DNA from: a bacterium
GTDB lineage: Bacteria; Chloroflexota; Dormibacteria; Aeolococcales; Bog-877
Reading direction: 5' to 3'
Length of the DNA stretch: 45,220 nucleotides
Assembly: GCA_021809895.1 (NCBI GenBank)
Contig: JAJZJU010000007.1
Coordinates: 1 to 45,220 of the forward strand
In this document: positions 8,685 to 16,650 of the stretch, piece by piece
Layout of the letters: each line of letters starts with the position of its first letter
How positions within the stretch are numbered: position 1 is the stretch's first letter
Position numbers and translations under genes: made by a program
Notes under the pieces: generated by a model
What the model saw: the letters and a program-made list of their open reading frames with translations, nothing else
What the model was told of the DNA's origin: nothing
Databases searched by the model: none

Positions 8685-10022
8685 CTACGCCGTCTGCCGG
8701 CGCGCCCCCGTGGACCCGGCGTCGACCGCATCGACGATGGAGACGCTGCGACTCGAAGCCCCCTCTCTGCGCTTCCTGGGTGGGGAGGCGGTGGAGTCGC
8801 CACGTCGTGCCGCGGCGGCGTGTAAGGAATAACCCTGGGGCACGGTGCTGGGGTCGCTGAGAACCCTTTGCAGGCCCAGCTCAGCTGCTCCCATCAGGAC
8901 CGAGCTGCCGTCGAATTTGGGCTTCATGAGAGCCACTCCGGAGGGATGAGAGTAGCGGGAATTGTTGTTCAACTGCTCCCCCAGGGCCGGCCGGGCAAGT
9001 TCCAGGATGTCCTCGAAGACCCCACCCAGGATCACTATCTCGGGATCCATGGAGCTGACCATGTTCACCAGTCCCACCCCAATCCACCTGGCGGTCTCGT
9101 TCACCGCCTGCATACAGGTGGGGTCTCCCCGCCTGGCATTGGCGAGCACAAGCTCGACCTTGGCGCGGCCCCCTGGGATGAGGCCCGCGCGGCGGACCAG
9201 CGCATCCTCGCCGACCTCGGTCTCCCAACAACCCCGCGCTCCGCAATGGCATGGCGTCCCCGCCGGATTGACCTGCATGTGGCCGACCTCTCCCGCGTAC
9301 CCCCTGGCCCCGGTGAGCATCTGGCCCCCGGTGATGATGCCGCCACCGACCCCCACCTCGGCGTGCAGGTAGATCAGGTCGCTGGAGCGAATGCCCACCC
9401 CCCGCGAATGCTCGGCCATGGCCCCTAGATTGGCGTCGTTGCCAACCTGAACCGGCCCGTGGAAGTCGAGCCCCTCAGCCAGAAGCTGCGCCAGGGGCAC
9501 CTGATGCCAGCCGAGGTTGGGGGCGAAGTTGACCACGCTGCCATCTGGGCTGACCGAGCCGGGGACCGCCACCCCAACCCCAACCACGCCATTCGCAAGC
9601 GCCGCCAGTTGGGGCACCGCGAGCTTGGTCACGGCCCTGATCACTCGCTCGACCGTGCGGTCCGCGTCCCTGCTGATAGAGACGCGGCCACGCCACAGGG
9701 TCGGGCCGCCGAGGCCGACTAGGGCTACCTCGATGGCGTCTACGCCCACCTGCACCGCCAGGACCTGACATCGCTCCGGGCTGGCCGCGACCACCTTTGA
9801 TGGCCGTCCCCTGGCCGCCCGCTCAGTTTCTGACTGCTCCTCCACCAGCCCACGAGAGACCAGGTCGTCGACGAGGTCGCCGATGGTGGCGCGATTGAGG
9901 CCGAGCAAACGGGTCAGGCGTGCCCGAGATGTCGGTCCATAGCGGTGCAGATGCCCCAGTAGAGCGGCCAGGTTGTGCCTGCGCACGGTCTCCTGGGTCG
10001 CCCCTCGCGCAGTCCTGGCCAC
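8685..10022 (-). CDS. ROK-family transcriptional regulator (XylR/NagC type)
   Basis: A 445-residue repressor-type ROK protein. Residues 1-80 form an N-terminal winged helix-turn-helix (LLGLNRATIGDLVDDLVSRGL), followed by a glucokinase-like actin-fold domain: GVGVAVPGSV, a sugar-site stretch VQVGNDANLGAMAEHSRG, GVGGGIITGG, EVGHMQVNPAG and the zinc-binding CHCGARGCWE. The last 50 residues are a basic, disordered extension. It is preceded by the sugar permease gene on the same strand (144 bases away), so the natural assignment is sugar-responsive control of that ABC operon, as XylR does for xylose genes in Gram-positives. The GTG start at 10022 lacks a strong ribosome-binding site. Confidence 0.9.
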   Translation of the reverse strand: MARTARGATQETVRRHNLAALLGHLHRYGPTSRARLTRLLGLNRATIGDLVDDLVSRGLVEEQSETERAARGRPSKVVAASPERCQVLAVQVGVDAIEVALVGLGGPTLWRGRVSISRDADRTVERVIRAVTKLAVPQLAALANGVVGVGVAVPGSVSPDGSVVNFAPNLGWHQVPLAQLLAEGLDFHGPVQVGNDANLGAMAEHSRGVGIRSSDLIYLHAEVGVGGGIITGGQMLTGARGYAGEVGHMQVNPAGTPCHCGARGCWETEVGEDALVRRAGLIPGGRAKVELVLANARRGDPTCMQAVNETARWIGVGLVNMVSSMDPEIVILGGVFEDILELARPALGEQLNNNSRYSHPSGVALMKPKFDGSSVLMGAAELGLQRVLSDPSTVPQGYSLHAAAARRGDSTASPPRKRREGASSRSVSIVDAVDAGSTGARRQTA

Positions 10023-10101
10023 AGATCACACGTCAGGATGGGTGGGCGTGACGGGTCGGAGCAAAAGACTCTGCAAGGACACGCCCGCAGGGCCGGTTCC
10101 G

Positions 10102-10124
10102 CGCCGCCGGGACGTGCGGCGGCG
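10102..10124 (-). terminator. GC-rich hairpin between permease and ROK genes
   Basis: CGCCGCC (10102-10108) and GGCGGCG (10118-10124) are perfect complements around a 9-base loop. It lies in the 144-base gap after the permease stop codon. There is no T-run, so it could be a weak terminator or attenuator reducing ROK transcription relative to the transporter genes, or simply GC-rich sequence. Confidence 0.3.
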
Positions 10125-10166
10125 GTGCGACAGCGCCCAAGCCCTGATGAGAAGTGTGCATGGGAT

Positions 10167-11513
10167 TCAGATCCGGGTCGAACTCCCGGACAGCGTTCCC
10201 CTTCGCGAAACGGTGTCGATGAGCACCGCCGCCACCAGGACCGAGCCGGTGGCGATCAACTGCCACTGGACCTGGACGCCCTGGAGGTACAGACCGTTGT
10301 AGATGGCCCCTATGACCAGACCGCCGATCACGGCCTGCGCGATCTTGCCCCGGCCACCAAACAGGCTGGTGCCGCCGATGACAGCCGCCGCCACACCATA
10401 GAGGACGTACTGGCCGCCGTTCACGTTGGTGGACGTGCCGCCCTGCCAGGACAGGTAGAGGATGCCGGCGAAGCCGGCGGTGACCGAGCAGAGCACAAAG
10501 GCCCAGGTCCTGACCTTGGCCAGACTGATGCCGGCACGTCGAGCCGCGTCGGAGTTACCTCCGATCGCATACACGTAGCGCCCGAACTGGGTCCGCTGCA
10601 ACAGCATCACCCAGAGCAGCAGGACGATGAAGACTATCGGCACAACCCAGGGAACTCCATCCACGACCGAGGTCGCCGAGCCCCGGTTGGCGTCGCAGAT
10701 GAGGACCACCACGATCCCCGACAGTGCAAAGAGCGCGATCTTGATGGCGGTCAGCCCGGGCGGCGGAGCCACCAGACCACGACGTCGGCGGCCCGCGTCG
10801 CGGGCCCACAGCACGCCGCCGAAGAGCACCACCACCAGCGCCAGCACCACCCAGCCGGCCAGCGGGGGGATGTTGCCGTTGACGATCTCGTAGAGGACGT
10901 GCTGGTTGACCAGGATGGGACTGGCGATGGAGACGGCTCCGGCGTTGCCCAGGATCACCAGCATGACGCCCCACATGATCAGAAGACCGGCCAGGGTGAC
11001 CACGAAGGACGGCAGGTGCAGCCGGGACACCAGAGTTCCCCAGACCGCTCCGGTGAGGCCGCAGCACACCAGGGCCACGATTATGGCCAGCCACCATGGC
11101 CAGTCGAACCCGGGTTTCTGGACCAGGATGGCGGCGATTCCCGCTCCCACGGCGAGCACGTAGCCGGCTGCCAGATCGATCTCGCCGAGCAGCAGAACGA
11201 AGATCTCGGCCATTCCCAGGGTCATGAAGACCATGCTCTCGATGAACAGGTTCACCAGGTTTCCCGGCGACAGGAACAAACCTTGGGTCCAGATTTGGAA
11301 GGCGACGGCGATTACCACCAGCCCCAGGAGCACGGGCAGGGCGCCACTGTCCCCGCTGCGTATCCGTGCCGCCCTGGTCCGCAGGTACGACGCCAGCGAA
11401 TCCGAGACTATCTCCGCGGGAAGCGCGTCGACCGCGGCCGAGGCCGGAGGCGGAGTGTCGGGGAGCGAGGCCTCCACGGCCCCCTGGCGGATTTCGTCCT
11501 GAGCTTTGGCCAT
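10167..11513 (-). CDS. Sugar ABC transporter permease (XylH/RbsC type)
   Basis: A 448-residue inner-membrane permease of the carbohydrate-uptake-2 (ribose/xylose) family. After a polar N-terminal tail of about 60 residues come roughly 10 or more hydrophobic segments. The family signature around LGMAEIFVLLLGEIDLAAG near residue 105 is clear (E-I-D-L replaces the more usual G-I-D-L-S), and the cytoplasmic coupling region appears as RTQFGRYVYAIGGNSDAARRAGI. The C-terminal part has GGTSLFGGRGKIAQAVIGGLVIGAIYNG. The extra length compared with RbsC (about 320) matches XylH-like proteins. ATG 11513 is preferred; the open frame extends upstream into the ATPase gene but lacks family character there. 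The ATPase gene ends 41 bases upstream. Confidence 0.9.
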   Translation of the reverse strand: MAKAQDEIRQGAVEASLPDTPPPASAAVDALPAEIVSDSLASYLRTRAARIRSGDSGALPVLLGLVVIAVAFQIWTQGLFLSPGNLVNLFIESMVFMTLGMAEIFVLLLGEIDLAAGYVLAVGAGIAAILVQKPGFDWPWWLAIIVALVCCGLTGAVWGTLVSRLHLPSFVVTLAGLLIMWGVMLVILGNAGAVSIASPILVNQHVLYEIVNGNIPPLAGWVVLALVVVLFGGVLWARDAGRRRRGLVAPPPGLTAIKIALFALSGIVVVLICDANRGSATSVVDGVPWVVPIVFIVLLLWVMLLQRTQFGRYVYAIGGNSDAARRAGISLAKVRTWAFVLCSVTAGFAGILYLSWQGGTSTNVNGGQYVLYGVAAAVIGGTSLFGGRGKIAQAVIGGLVIGAIYNGLYLQGVQVQWQLIATGSVLVAAVLIDTVSRRGTLSGSSTRI

Positions 11514-11554
11514 CTCTTTGGATATCCTCTGTTTCCCTGGTGGTTCCGTGCCCG

Positions 11555-12370
11555 CTAGCGCTCCGACCGTCCCGTGGTCATGTACTCGACCACGCTCTGA
11601 CGGTCGAACTCCGAGGCCGGGCCCTCGGCCACCTTGCGCCCCAGGTGCAGAATCGCAAGCCGATCGGCAACTTCGAAGATGTCGTTCAGGTTGTGGGTGA
11701 TCAGCATCACCCCCAGCCCATGGTCCTTGAGCGTTTTCACCAGGTCCAGCACCATCCTGGTCTGCACCACCCCAAGCGCCGCGGTGGGCTCGTCCAGCAG
11801 CACCAATTTCGAATTCCACATGACCGCCTTGGCCACCGCCACCGCCTGCCGCTGTCCACCTGAGAGCGACGCCACGGGCTGGCGGATCGAGCGCACGGTG
11901 GTTACCCGGAGGCTGGCCAGCGTCTCCGCCGCCGACCGCTCCATCGAGTCCTCGTCCAGCAGGCCCCGACGCACTCGCTCACGCCCAAGGAACATGTTCT
12001 GGACGATGTCCAGGTTGTCGGCAAGAGCGAGGTCCTGATAGACGACCTCAATCCCCAGCTCGGATGCCGCGCGGGGCCCGGTGATGTGCACCGGCTTCCC
12101 CTCCCAGAGGATCTCGCCACGGTCGGGTTGATGGATTCCGGCGATGCAGCGTGTCAGAACCGACTTGCCGGCGCCGTTGTCACCGCAGAGCGCCGTGACC
12201 TGACCGGAGGGAAGGTCCAGATCCACCTGGTACAGCGCCTGCACGGGACCGAAGTGCTTGTCGACGCCGCGCATCTGGAGCAGGGCCGTGCCTGACCCCG
12301 CCACTGCGGTGGCCCCTAACTCCAAGCCCGTAGATTGCGCCAAAGGACCGTCGCCCAAGTCGGAACTCAT
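11555..12370 (-). CDS. Sugar ABC transporter ATP-binding protein, single nucleotide-binding domain
   Basis: A 271-residue ABC ATPase. Walker A is GDNGAGKS (about residues 63-70), the Q-loop is VVYQDL (about 112), the signature is SLSGGQRQ (about 169), Walker B is LVLLDEP and the switch histidine is in LITHN. It carries one ATPase domain, unlike XylG/RbsA, which carry two, so it should act as a homodimer in the manner of FrcA-like systems. ATG 12370 follows a purine-rich GAAGAGGTGGG. It lies between the binding-protein gene and the permease gene, and a strong hairpin stands in front of it. Confidence 0.92.
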   Translation of the reverse strand: MSSDLGDGPLAQSTGLELGATAVAGSGTALLQMRGVDKHFGPVQALYQVDLDLPSGQVTALCGDNGAGKSVLTRCIAGIHQPDRGEILWEGKPVHITGPRAASELGIEVVYQDLALADNLDIVQNMFLGRERVRRGLLDEDSMERSAAETLASLRVTTVRSIRQPVASLSGGQRQAVAVAKAVMWNSKLVLLDEPTAALGVVQTRMVLDLVKTLKDHGLGVMLITHNLNDIFEVADRLAILHLGRKVAEGPASEFDRQSVVEYMTTGRSER

Positions 12371-12416
12371 CAACTACCCACCTCTTCAATGCCCAATAGT
12401 CGTGGTGCCATGGTTG

Positions 12417-12445
12417 GGGCCGCACCCAGAGTCTGGGTGCGGCCC
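12417..12445 (-). terminator. Perfect 14-bp hairpin between the binding-protein and ATPase genes
   Basis: GGGCCGCACCCAGA (12417-12430) and its exact complement (12432-12445) surround a single base, so the RNA would open into a small loop on a GC-rich stem. No T-tract follows on the transcribed strand. Such intercistronic hairpins after a substrate-binding-protein gene are known to stabilise the upstream message or cause partial termination, giving more binding protein than transporter. That role is an inference. Confidence 0.6.
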
Positions 12446-12473
12446 TCACAGCTAGGGCCTCAAAGGGCCATGG

Positions 12474-13766
12474 TCAGCTGATGCCGTACTTGCTGCAGAC
12501 GCTCTGTCCCACGGCAGAGCAGAGCTGCGCGGCCGGAATGAACTTGTCCTTGATCACCGTCGCCTCCATGTTAGTAGGGGTCACCCACTCCGGAGTGAGC
12601 AAGGACGCGGGCTCGGTGATGCTGGAGTTGGCGGGATCCACTGTGGTCGCGTTGACGAGCGCGGCCGGAGGAGTCTTGCCAGCCCGGAGGATGGTGGCCA
12701 GGGCAACCGCATCCTGGGCCTCCAGGTAGATGGGCTTGTACACGGTTCCGCACTGGTAACCCTCGAGGATGTTCTCCATCCCGGTCAGAGTCGCGTCCTG
12801 GCCCGTGGTCGGAACGGTGAAGGGCTTGACCCCGTGGTTCTTGAGATCCTGCACCACATTCGCGTTCATCTCATCGTTGGCCACGACCACCGCGTTGATG
12901 TTCGGGTGAGCGGTCAGCGCCTGGGCGAAGTTGGTGCCGGCGGTGGCAACGTCCCAGTTGAGAGTGACCTGGTCCCCGACCAGCTTGTAGCCCAAGCTGT
13001 TGGTCATGGGCGGAGTCAGCGGCGTCTTCTTGGTTCCCCAGATGACGGAGTTGTACCCCTGAGCGAAGGAGATCGCGTTGGGGTCGCTGTTCTCCCCGCC
13101 ATCCACCTCCCAGACCTGAGGATGCGCAACATGCCATGCGGTCACACAGGCCTCGAAGCCCTGGCCGATGAGCTGGCCGACCCGGAAGTTGTTGAAGCTG
13201 ACGTAGTAGGTGTTGGTGCCGGCGAAGGTTGCCCGGTCGTAGCTGATCAGGGCCACACCATGGCTGGATGCATAGGCCTGGATCTCACTGGCGACGGTCG
13301 GGTCCAGCGGGTCCACTATCAGCACCTTGGCCCCATGGGTGATGTCCGATTCGGCCATCGAAAGCTCGGTGGCGTCGCTGCCCTGCGCGTTGGTGACCGT
13401 GAACTGGGAGCTGGAGTATCCGGCCGCCTTGAAGGCCTGGGTCAGGTAGGGCGCGTCGAACTCGGTGTAGCGGGTTGAGGAGGTGGTGTCGGGCAGGATC
13501 GCTCCCACCAGGCCCTTACCGGCCGCCTGCAGTCCCTTGAGCTGGCTCATCGCGGAGAAGTTGAGAGTGAACGAGTTGATGCCAATGTTCGGCACCGTCA
13601 CACTGGTCTTCTTATGGGGCGTGGTCGTGGTGGTCGTCGCACCACAGGCCGCTGTCAACAGGGCCAGGCCGGCCACCAGAGCCGCCCAGCCTGTCCGCTT
13701 CAGTCCTCTTCGAGAGCGCACACCCAAGTGGGTGCCACCTCCAGTCGCCTCAGCCTCTAGAGACAT
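12474..13766 (-). CDS. Sugar ABC transporter substrate-binding lipoprotein (XylF-like)
   Basis: A 430-residue extracellular solute-binding lipoprotein. ATG 13766 is chosen because GGAG precedes it by 8 bases and it gives a proper signal peptide: a basic region (RSRRGLKRTG), a hydrophobic core (WAALVAGLALL) and the lipobox LTAAC, cut before the cysteine, followed by a Thr-rich linker. The mature part is a type I periplasmic-binding fold: GLVGAILPDTTSSTRYTEFD, then VLIVDPLDPTVASEIQAYA, ALISYDRA, and VVVANDEMNANVV. These resemble XylF/ChvE-type binding proteins for xylose and related sugars. The C-terminus has two cysteines (LCSAVGQSVC) that may form a disulfide. First gene of the binding protein-ATPase-permease-ROK cluster. 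Confidence 0.92.
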   Translation of the reverse strand: MSLEAEATGGGTHLGVRSRRGLKRTGWAALVAGLALLTAACGATTTTTTPHKKTSVTVPNIGINSFTLNFSAMSQLKGLQAAGKGLVGAILPDTTSSTRYTEFDAPYLTQAFKAAGYSSSQFTVTNAQGSDATELSMAESDITHGAKVLIVDPLDPTVASEIQAYASSHGVALISYDRATFAGTNTYYVSFNNFRVGQLIGQGFEACVTAWHVAHPQVWEVDGGENSDPNAISFAQGYNSVIWGTKKTPLTPPMTNSLGYKLVGDQVTLNWDVATAGTNFAQALTAHPNINAVVVANDEMNANVVQDLKNHGVKPFTVPTTGQDATLTGMENILEGYQCGTVYKPIYLEAQDAVALATILRAGKTPPAALVNATTVDPANSSITEPASLLTPEWVTPTNMEATVIKDKFIPAAQLCSAVGQSVCSKYGIS

Positions 13767-13925
13767 GCAAAAACTCCTTCGAACGTGATGTCGAATACCA
13801 GCGTCGGTCGCTTGCCATCGATTTGGCCTTCCTCCAGCAATCGGAACCATTGATCCGCCGTCTGCCAGGGCCGAACCGGCCCCACCAAGCGCATGCGACT
13901 TCGCGGCTCAATGAGGCCGCAACTG

Positions 13926-13969
13926 TTGTGGGTCCGGCCGACCCAACGGTGGCCCCGGACTGACCGGGG
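13926..13969 (-). promoter_or_regulatory. Structured leader of the sugar ABC operon
   Basis: Two hairpins lie close together in the predicted 5' leader. GGGTC-cggcc-GACCC (13930-13944) is lengthened by TTG/CAA arms with one bulged base. CCCCGG-actga-CCGGGG (13953-13969) follows. The leader from the predicted start to the ATG would be about 265 bases. It matches no riboswitch class I know. Confidence 0.4.
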
Positions 13970-14038
13970 GACCCTCTCGCTGCCCTCTGTACCCTCCCGA
14001 TGACGGGCCACCGGACCCGCTGCCTTCTGCTGGGAGGC

Positions 14039-14067
14039 AGCATATGTTGTCGCGCACAACTTGTCAA
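14039..14067 (-). promoter_or_regulatory. Sigma-70 promoter with an operator palindrome in its spacer
   Basis: On the minus strand TTGACA (14067-14062) is a perfect -35 box and TATGCT (14044-14039) a fair -10 box, exactly 17 bases apart. The spacer contains the inverted repeat GTTGT-gcgcg-ACAAC. A repressor bound there would block RNA polymerase directly, so this is the likely control point of the sugar ABC operon. The ROK protein encoded at its end is the obvious candidate regulator, though that is inferred. Confidence 0.65.
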
Positions 14068-14317
14068 TGAGCAGAGGCGCTCCTCCTGCGAGCGGGGCGC
14101 CGACTGCCGGTGCCCTCGCCGAGCCCACCGAGGCCCTCCGGGCGCCGCTCCGGCAACCCGGCGGCCTACCGCACAGCCGAGGCTGGGGCTCCTGGCCCAG
14201 CCGTGCTTCCGTTAGCCACTCAAGTCTGGCCGGATCCGGGCAAAAGACAAGGGCCCCGGTCTCGTGGGCCAAGCCCTGCCCGCTCCCAGCTCGCGGAGAC
14301 GGGCGCGTCCCACGGTT

Positions 14318-15157
14318 TTACGGGTAGCCGGCTCCGGCCCCTCCATCCACCAGCATCACCACACCATCGACGAAGCTGGCTCGCTCCTGCCCCAGGAAGG
14401 CGATTACCTCGGCGACCTCCCTCCCCTGCGCGAAGCGTCCCATCGGTGAGGGAGTCCAGCGGGCAGGGTCCTCTGCGCTCGCCTCCGGCTCCTCCAGGGT
14501 GCCCATGTAGCGCATCCCCGGCAGGGTGTCTCCGGGGCAGACCACGTTCACCCTGATCCCCTGGGGGGCCAGGTCCACCGCCAGCATCCTGCCCATCATG
14601 TTCACGGCGGCCTTCGACACTGAGTACGCACCCAGGGGCACGTCCCCTCTCACACCGGAGTCCGATGAGACCAGCACGATCGCGGACGGACGGCTGCGTG
14701 CGAGCAGGTCACGAGCCGCCTGGACCTGGATCATGGAGCCGAGCACATTGACCGCCAGGAGGCGCTCCAACTGACCCACCGGGGTGTCGATGAGCGGGGC
14801 CACGACCCCAACCCCGGCGCACGCGACCAGCAGGTCCAACCGCCCGAACTGCCGCTCCACGAAGCTCACGACCGTCGCCGCCGCCGCCTGATCGCGCGAG
14901 TCGGCGGGCAGGAAGTGGGCGACCAGGCCATCGGCGCGCAGGCCTGCCGCCGCGTCCTCCCCACGGGCGGGGTCACGCCCGGTGAGAACGAGGGCAAACC
15001 CGTCCTCGCCCAGCCGGCGGGCGGTCGCCAACCCGATCCCGGAGGTACCCCCGGTGATCAGGGCAGCTTTCGCAGTGACTCCCGGAGCCGTCTTCGCGGA
15101 ATCAGAGGACATGCGCTCAGATGGTACGAGAGAGGGCGGCCCATATCCCTGGGCCAT
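14318..15157 (-). CDS. Short-chain dehydrogenase/reductase
   Basis: A 279-residue classical SDR with a Rossmann fold. The NAD(P)-binding glycine motif is TGGTSGIG, and an arginine follows in LVLTGRDPARG, which favours NADP. The usual NNAG is replaced by ACAGVG. The catalytic serine is in VLVSSDSG and the Tyr-x3-Lys pair is in YSVSK; the C-terminus ends in the typical VDGVVMLVDGGAGAGY. The substrate is unknown. Either ATG 15157 or ATG 15112 could be the start; neither has a good ribosome-binding site, and the shorter form (264 residues) is the more usual length. It precedes the sugar ABC operon on the same strand. Confidence 0.88.
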   Translation of the reverse strand: MAQGYGPPSLVPSERMSSDSAKTAPGVTAKAALITGGTSGIGLATARRLGEDGFALVLTGRDPARGEDAAAGLRADGLVAHFLPADSRDQAAAATVVSFVERQFGRLDLLVACAGVGVVAPLIDTPVGQLERLLAVNVLGSMIQVQAARDLLARSRPSAIVLVSSDSGVRGDVPLGAYSVSKAAVNMMGRMLAVDLAPQGIRVNVVCPGDTLPGMRYMGTLEEPEASAEDPARWTPSPMGRFAQGREVAEVIAFLGQERASFVDGVVMLVDGGAGAGYP

Positions 15158-15220
15158 GACCGCCCGAGCAGAGGCGGAGGAGTGCCGGCCGGTAGTGTTC
15201 GGTGGCCGGAGCCGCCATCT

Positions 15221-16465
15221 TCACAAAAGCCCCCTGGCCAGCTTGATGAGGCGGTCCAGCACCCGCGAGCCGTCCACTCGCAAGGCGTTGTGCTCGTACT
15301 CGTTGGTGATCCATGGGCGCAGTCCCCTCACCATCTCGGCCGTCTCCTCGGAGAACCGCCGCTCCACATAGGCGTCGTCGGCAAAGATCGCCGCTGCAGC
15401 CGGCACCTGGTTGTTACGCAACACGCTGGCGTCGTAGAGACGCGGCCACGGCCAGTCCGCGAGCAGGTGGGCCGCCTCGCGCATGGGCGCCAGGGCCCGG
15501 TACTCCTCAAACATCCAGGAGAAGACGTGCTCTCCTGTGAAGAGCTCGGGGTGCTCCTGGAAGAGCTGCGGCTGGACCCGTTGGGCCGACCACCGGGTGG
15601 CCACCCCGTCCGCGTAGCAGGCCTCGTGGATGATGGCGTAGAGGGGATTGCGAGCGAAGCCCAGGGCCGCTTCCAGGTCGTGCAGAAAGGCGGGGGAGTT
15701 CGGAGGCAGCTCCAAGATGTAGTGGAGCTGCTCCTGGCCACCACTCATGCCCAGCATGATGCCCAGTTGGCGCAGCCGGCGCGAGCTCAGCTGGTCCCCT
15801 CCGGGAAGAATCAGCTGGTCCTCTTGCAACTGGCGGTGGAGCTCCAGAACCCGCTGTTTGTCTGCGGGATAGGTCCGGTAATAGCGGTGATTGCGCTCCT
15901 CCATCCGCTGGTAGGTGGCCTCATAGACCTCGTCGACGCCGCGCCCAATCGGCGGCAGGCCACCGGTGAAGAACACCTCGCGCAGCCCATCGGGGGCCTG
16001 CGACAGGTAGGCCAGTGCGCAAAAACCCCCGAACGACTGGCCCAGCAGACTCCAGCGATCCACTCCCAGGGCTAGGCGCATGACCTCCAGGTCCGCGACT
16101 ATGGAGTCGGCGCGAAAGTGACTCAGGTACTGCGCCTGCTCCTGGGGGCTGAGACCGGGGAGCGCGCCCACCGGCGCGGACCGCCCGGTGCCACGCTGGT
16201 CGAGCAAGAGAACTCGGTAGTCCTGAAGCGCTCGGTCGAGCCAGCCCGGGGAAGGGGGCAGGGCGGTGGGACGGCTGGCCTCGTGCCCCGGTCCTCCCTG
16301 CAGATACACCAGGTATGGACGATCTCCCCCATCAGGGGACGCCACCTCCCGCGCAAAGACCGTGATGGTCGGCCCGCCGGGTTGCGAATGGTCCAGGGGA
16401 ACCTCCACCTCGTGGTCGGTGACCACCAACCCGGCCACCTTGAATGTCGCTCCAGAACTCGCCAA
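15221..16465 (-). CDS. Proline-iminopeptidase-like alpha/beta hydrolase (TTG start)
   Basis: A 414-residue alpha/beta hydrolase of the prolyl aminopeptidase family (peptidase S33). The oxyanion motif YLVYLQGGPG, the DQRGTGRS strand and the nucleophile elbow GQSFGG (Ser144) are as in enzymes that remove N-terminal proline. The long insert with YRMEERNHRYYRTYP and the C-terminal NEYEHNALR are typical of the larger members. I place the start at TTG 16465 because a perfect AGGAGG (16478-16473) lies 7 bases in front; the frame also contains an ATG at 16522 without a ribosome-binding site. The final histidine is likely that of EYEHNALR. Cytoplasmic, no signal peptide. Peptidase substrate specificity is inferred from the family. 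Confidence 0.88.
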   Translation of the reverse strand: MASSGATFKVAGLVVTDHEVEVPLDHSQPGGPTITVFAREVASPDGGDRPYLVYLQGGPGHEASRPTALPPSPGWLDRALQDYRVLLLDQRGTGRSAPVGALPGLSPQEQAQYLSHFRADSIVADLEVMRLALGVDRWSLLGQSFGGFCALAYLSQAPDGLREVFFTGGLPPIGRGVDEVYEATYQRMEERNHRYYRTYPADKQRVLELHRQLQEDQLILPGGDQLSSRRLRQLGIMLGMSGGQEQLHYILELPPNSPAFLHDLEAALGFARNPLYAIIHEACYADGVATRWSAQRVQPQLFQEHPELFTGEHVFSWMFEEYRALAPMREAAHLLADWPWPRLYDASVLRNNQVPAAAAIFADDAYVERRFSEETAEMVRGLRPWITNEYEHNALRVDGSRVLDRLIKLARGLL

Positions 16466-16650
16466 CTGCAGTCCTCCTGGTATCTTGCGATCCCGACGAG
16501 ACCACGATATGCGAAGGCGCATCGCACGGCATCGGACCCGCTCCGAGCTCTGCCATCAGTGAGGACACCGCGGCCGCGGCCACCCCTCCAGAGGGGGGCC
16601 GGGGGCCCCGCGGCGCCTTCACGGTCGACGGCACCAGATGGCTCAGAGGG

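Larger units (their letters stand above)
13767..14317. other. 551-base non-coding upstream region of the sugar ABC operon
   Basis: No gene is supported between the binding-protein start and the dehydrogenase stop; overlapping open frames here are GC-driven and resemble no family. It holds the predicted operon promoter with its internal palindrome (14039-14067), two leader hairpins (13926-13969), the ribosome-binding site GGAG near 13775, and, on the dehydrogenase side, a short GGCCC/GGGCC repeat (14252-14270) and the palindrome CCGGATCCGG (14230-14239). Confidence 0.6.

Noticed and set aside
9975-11558. A 527-codon plus-strand open frame opposite the permease gene
   Set aside because: Rich in His, Gln and Asp as usual for the reverse complement of membrane-protein codons; the minus strand carries a convincing sugar permease.
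13757-14272. A 171-codon minus-strand open frame upstream of the binding-protein gene
   Set aside because: It overlaps the binding-protein start in another frame and spans the predicted promoter; composition is Arg/Gly/Pro-rich without domains.
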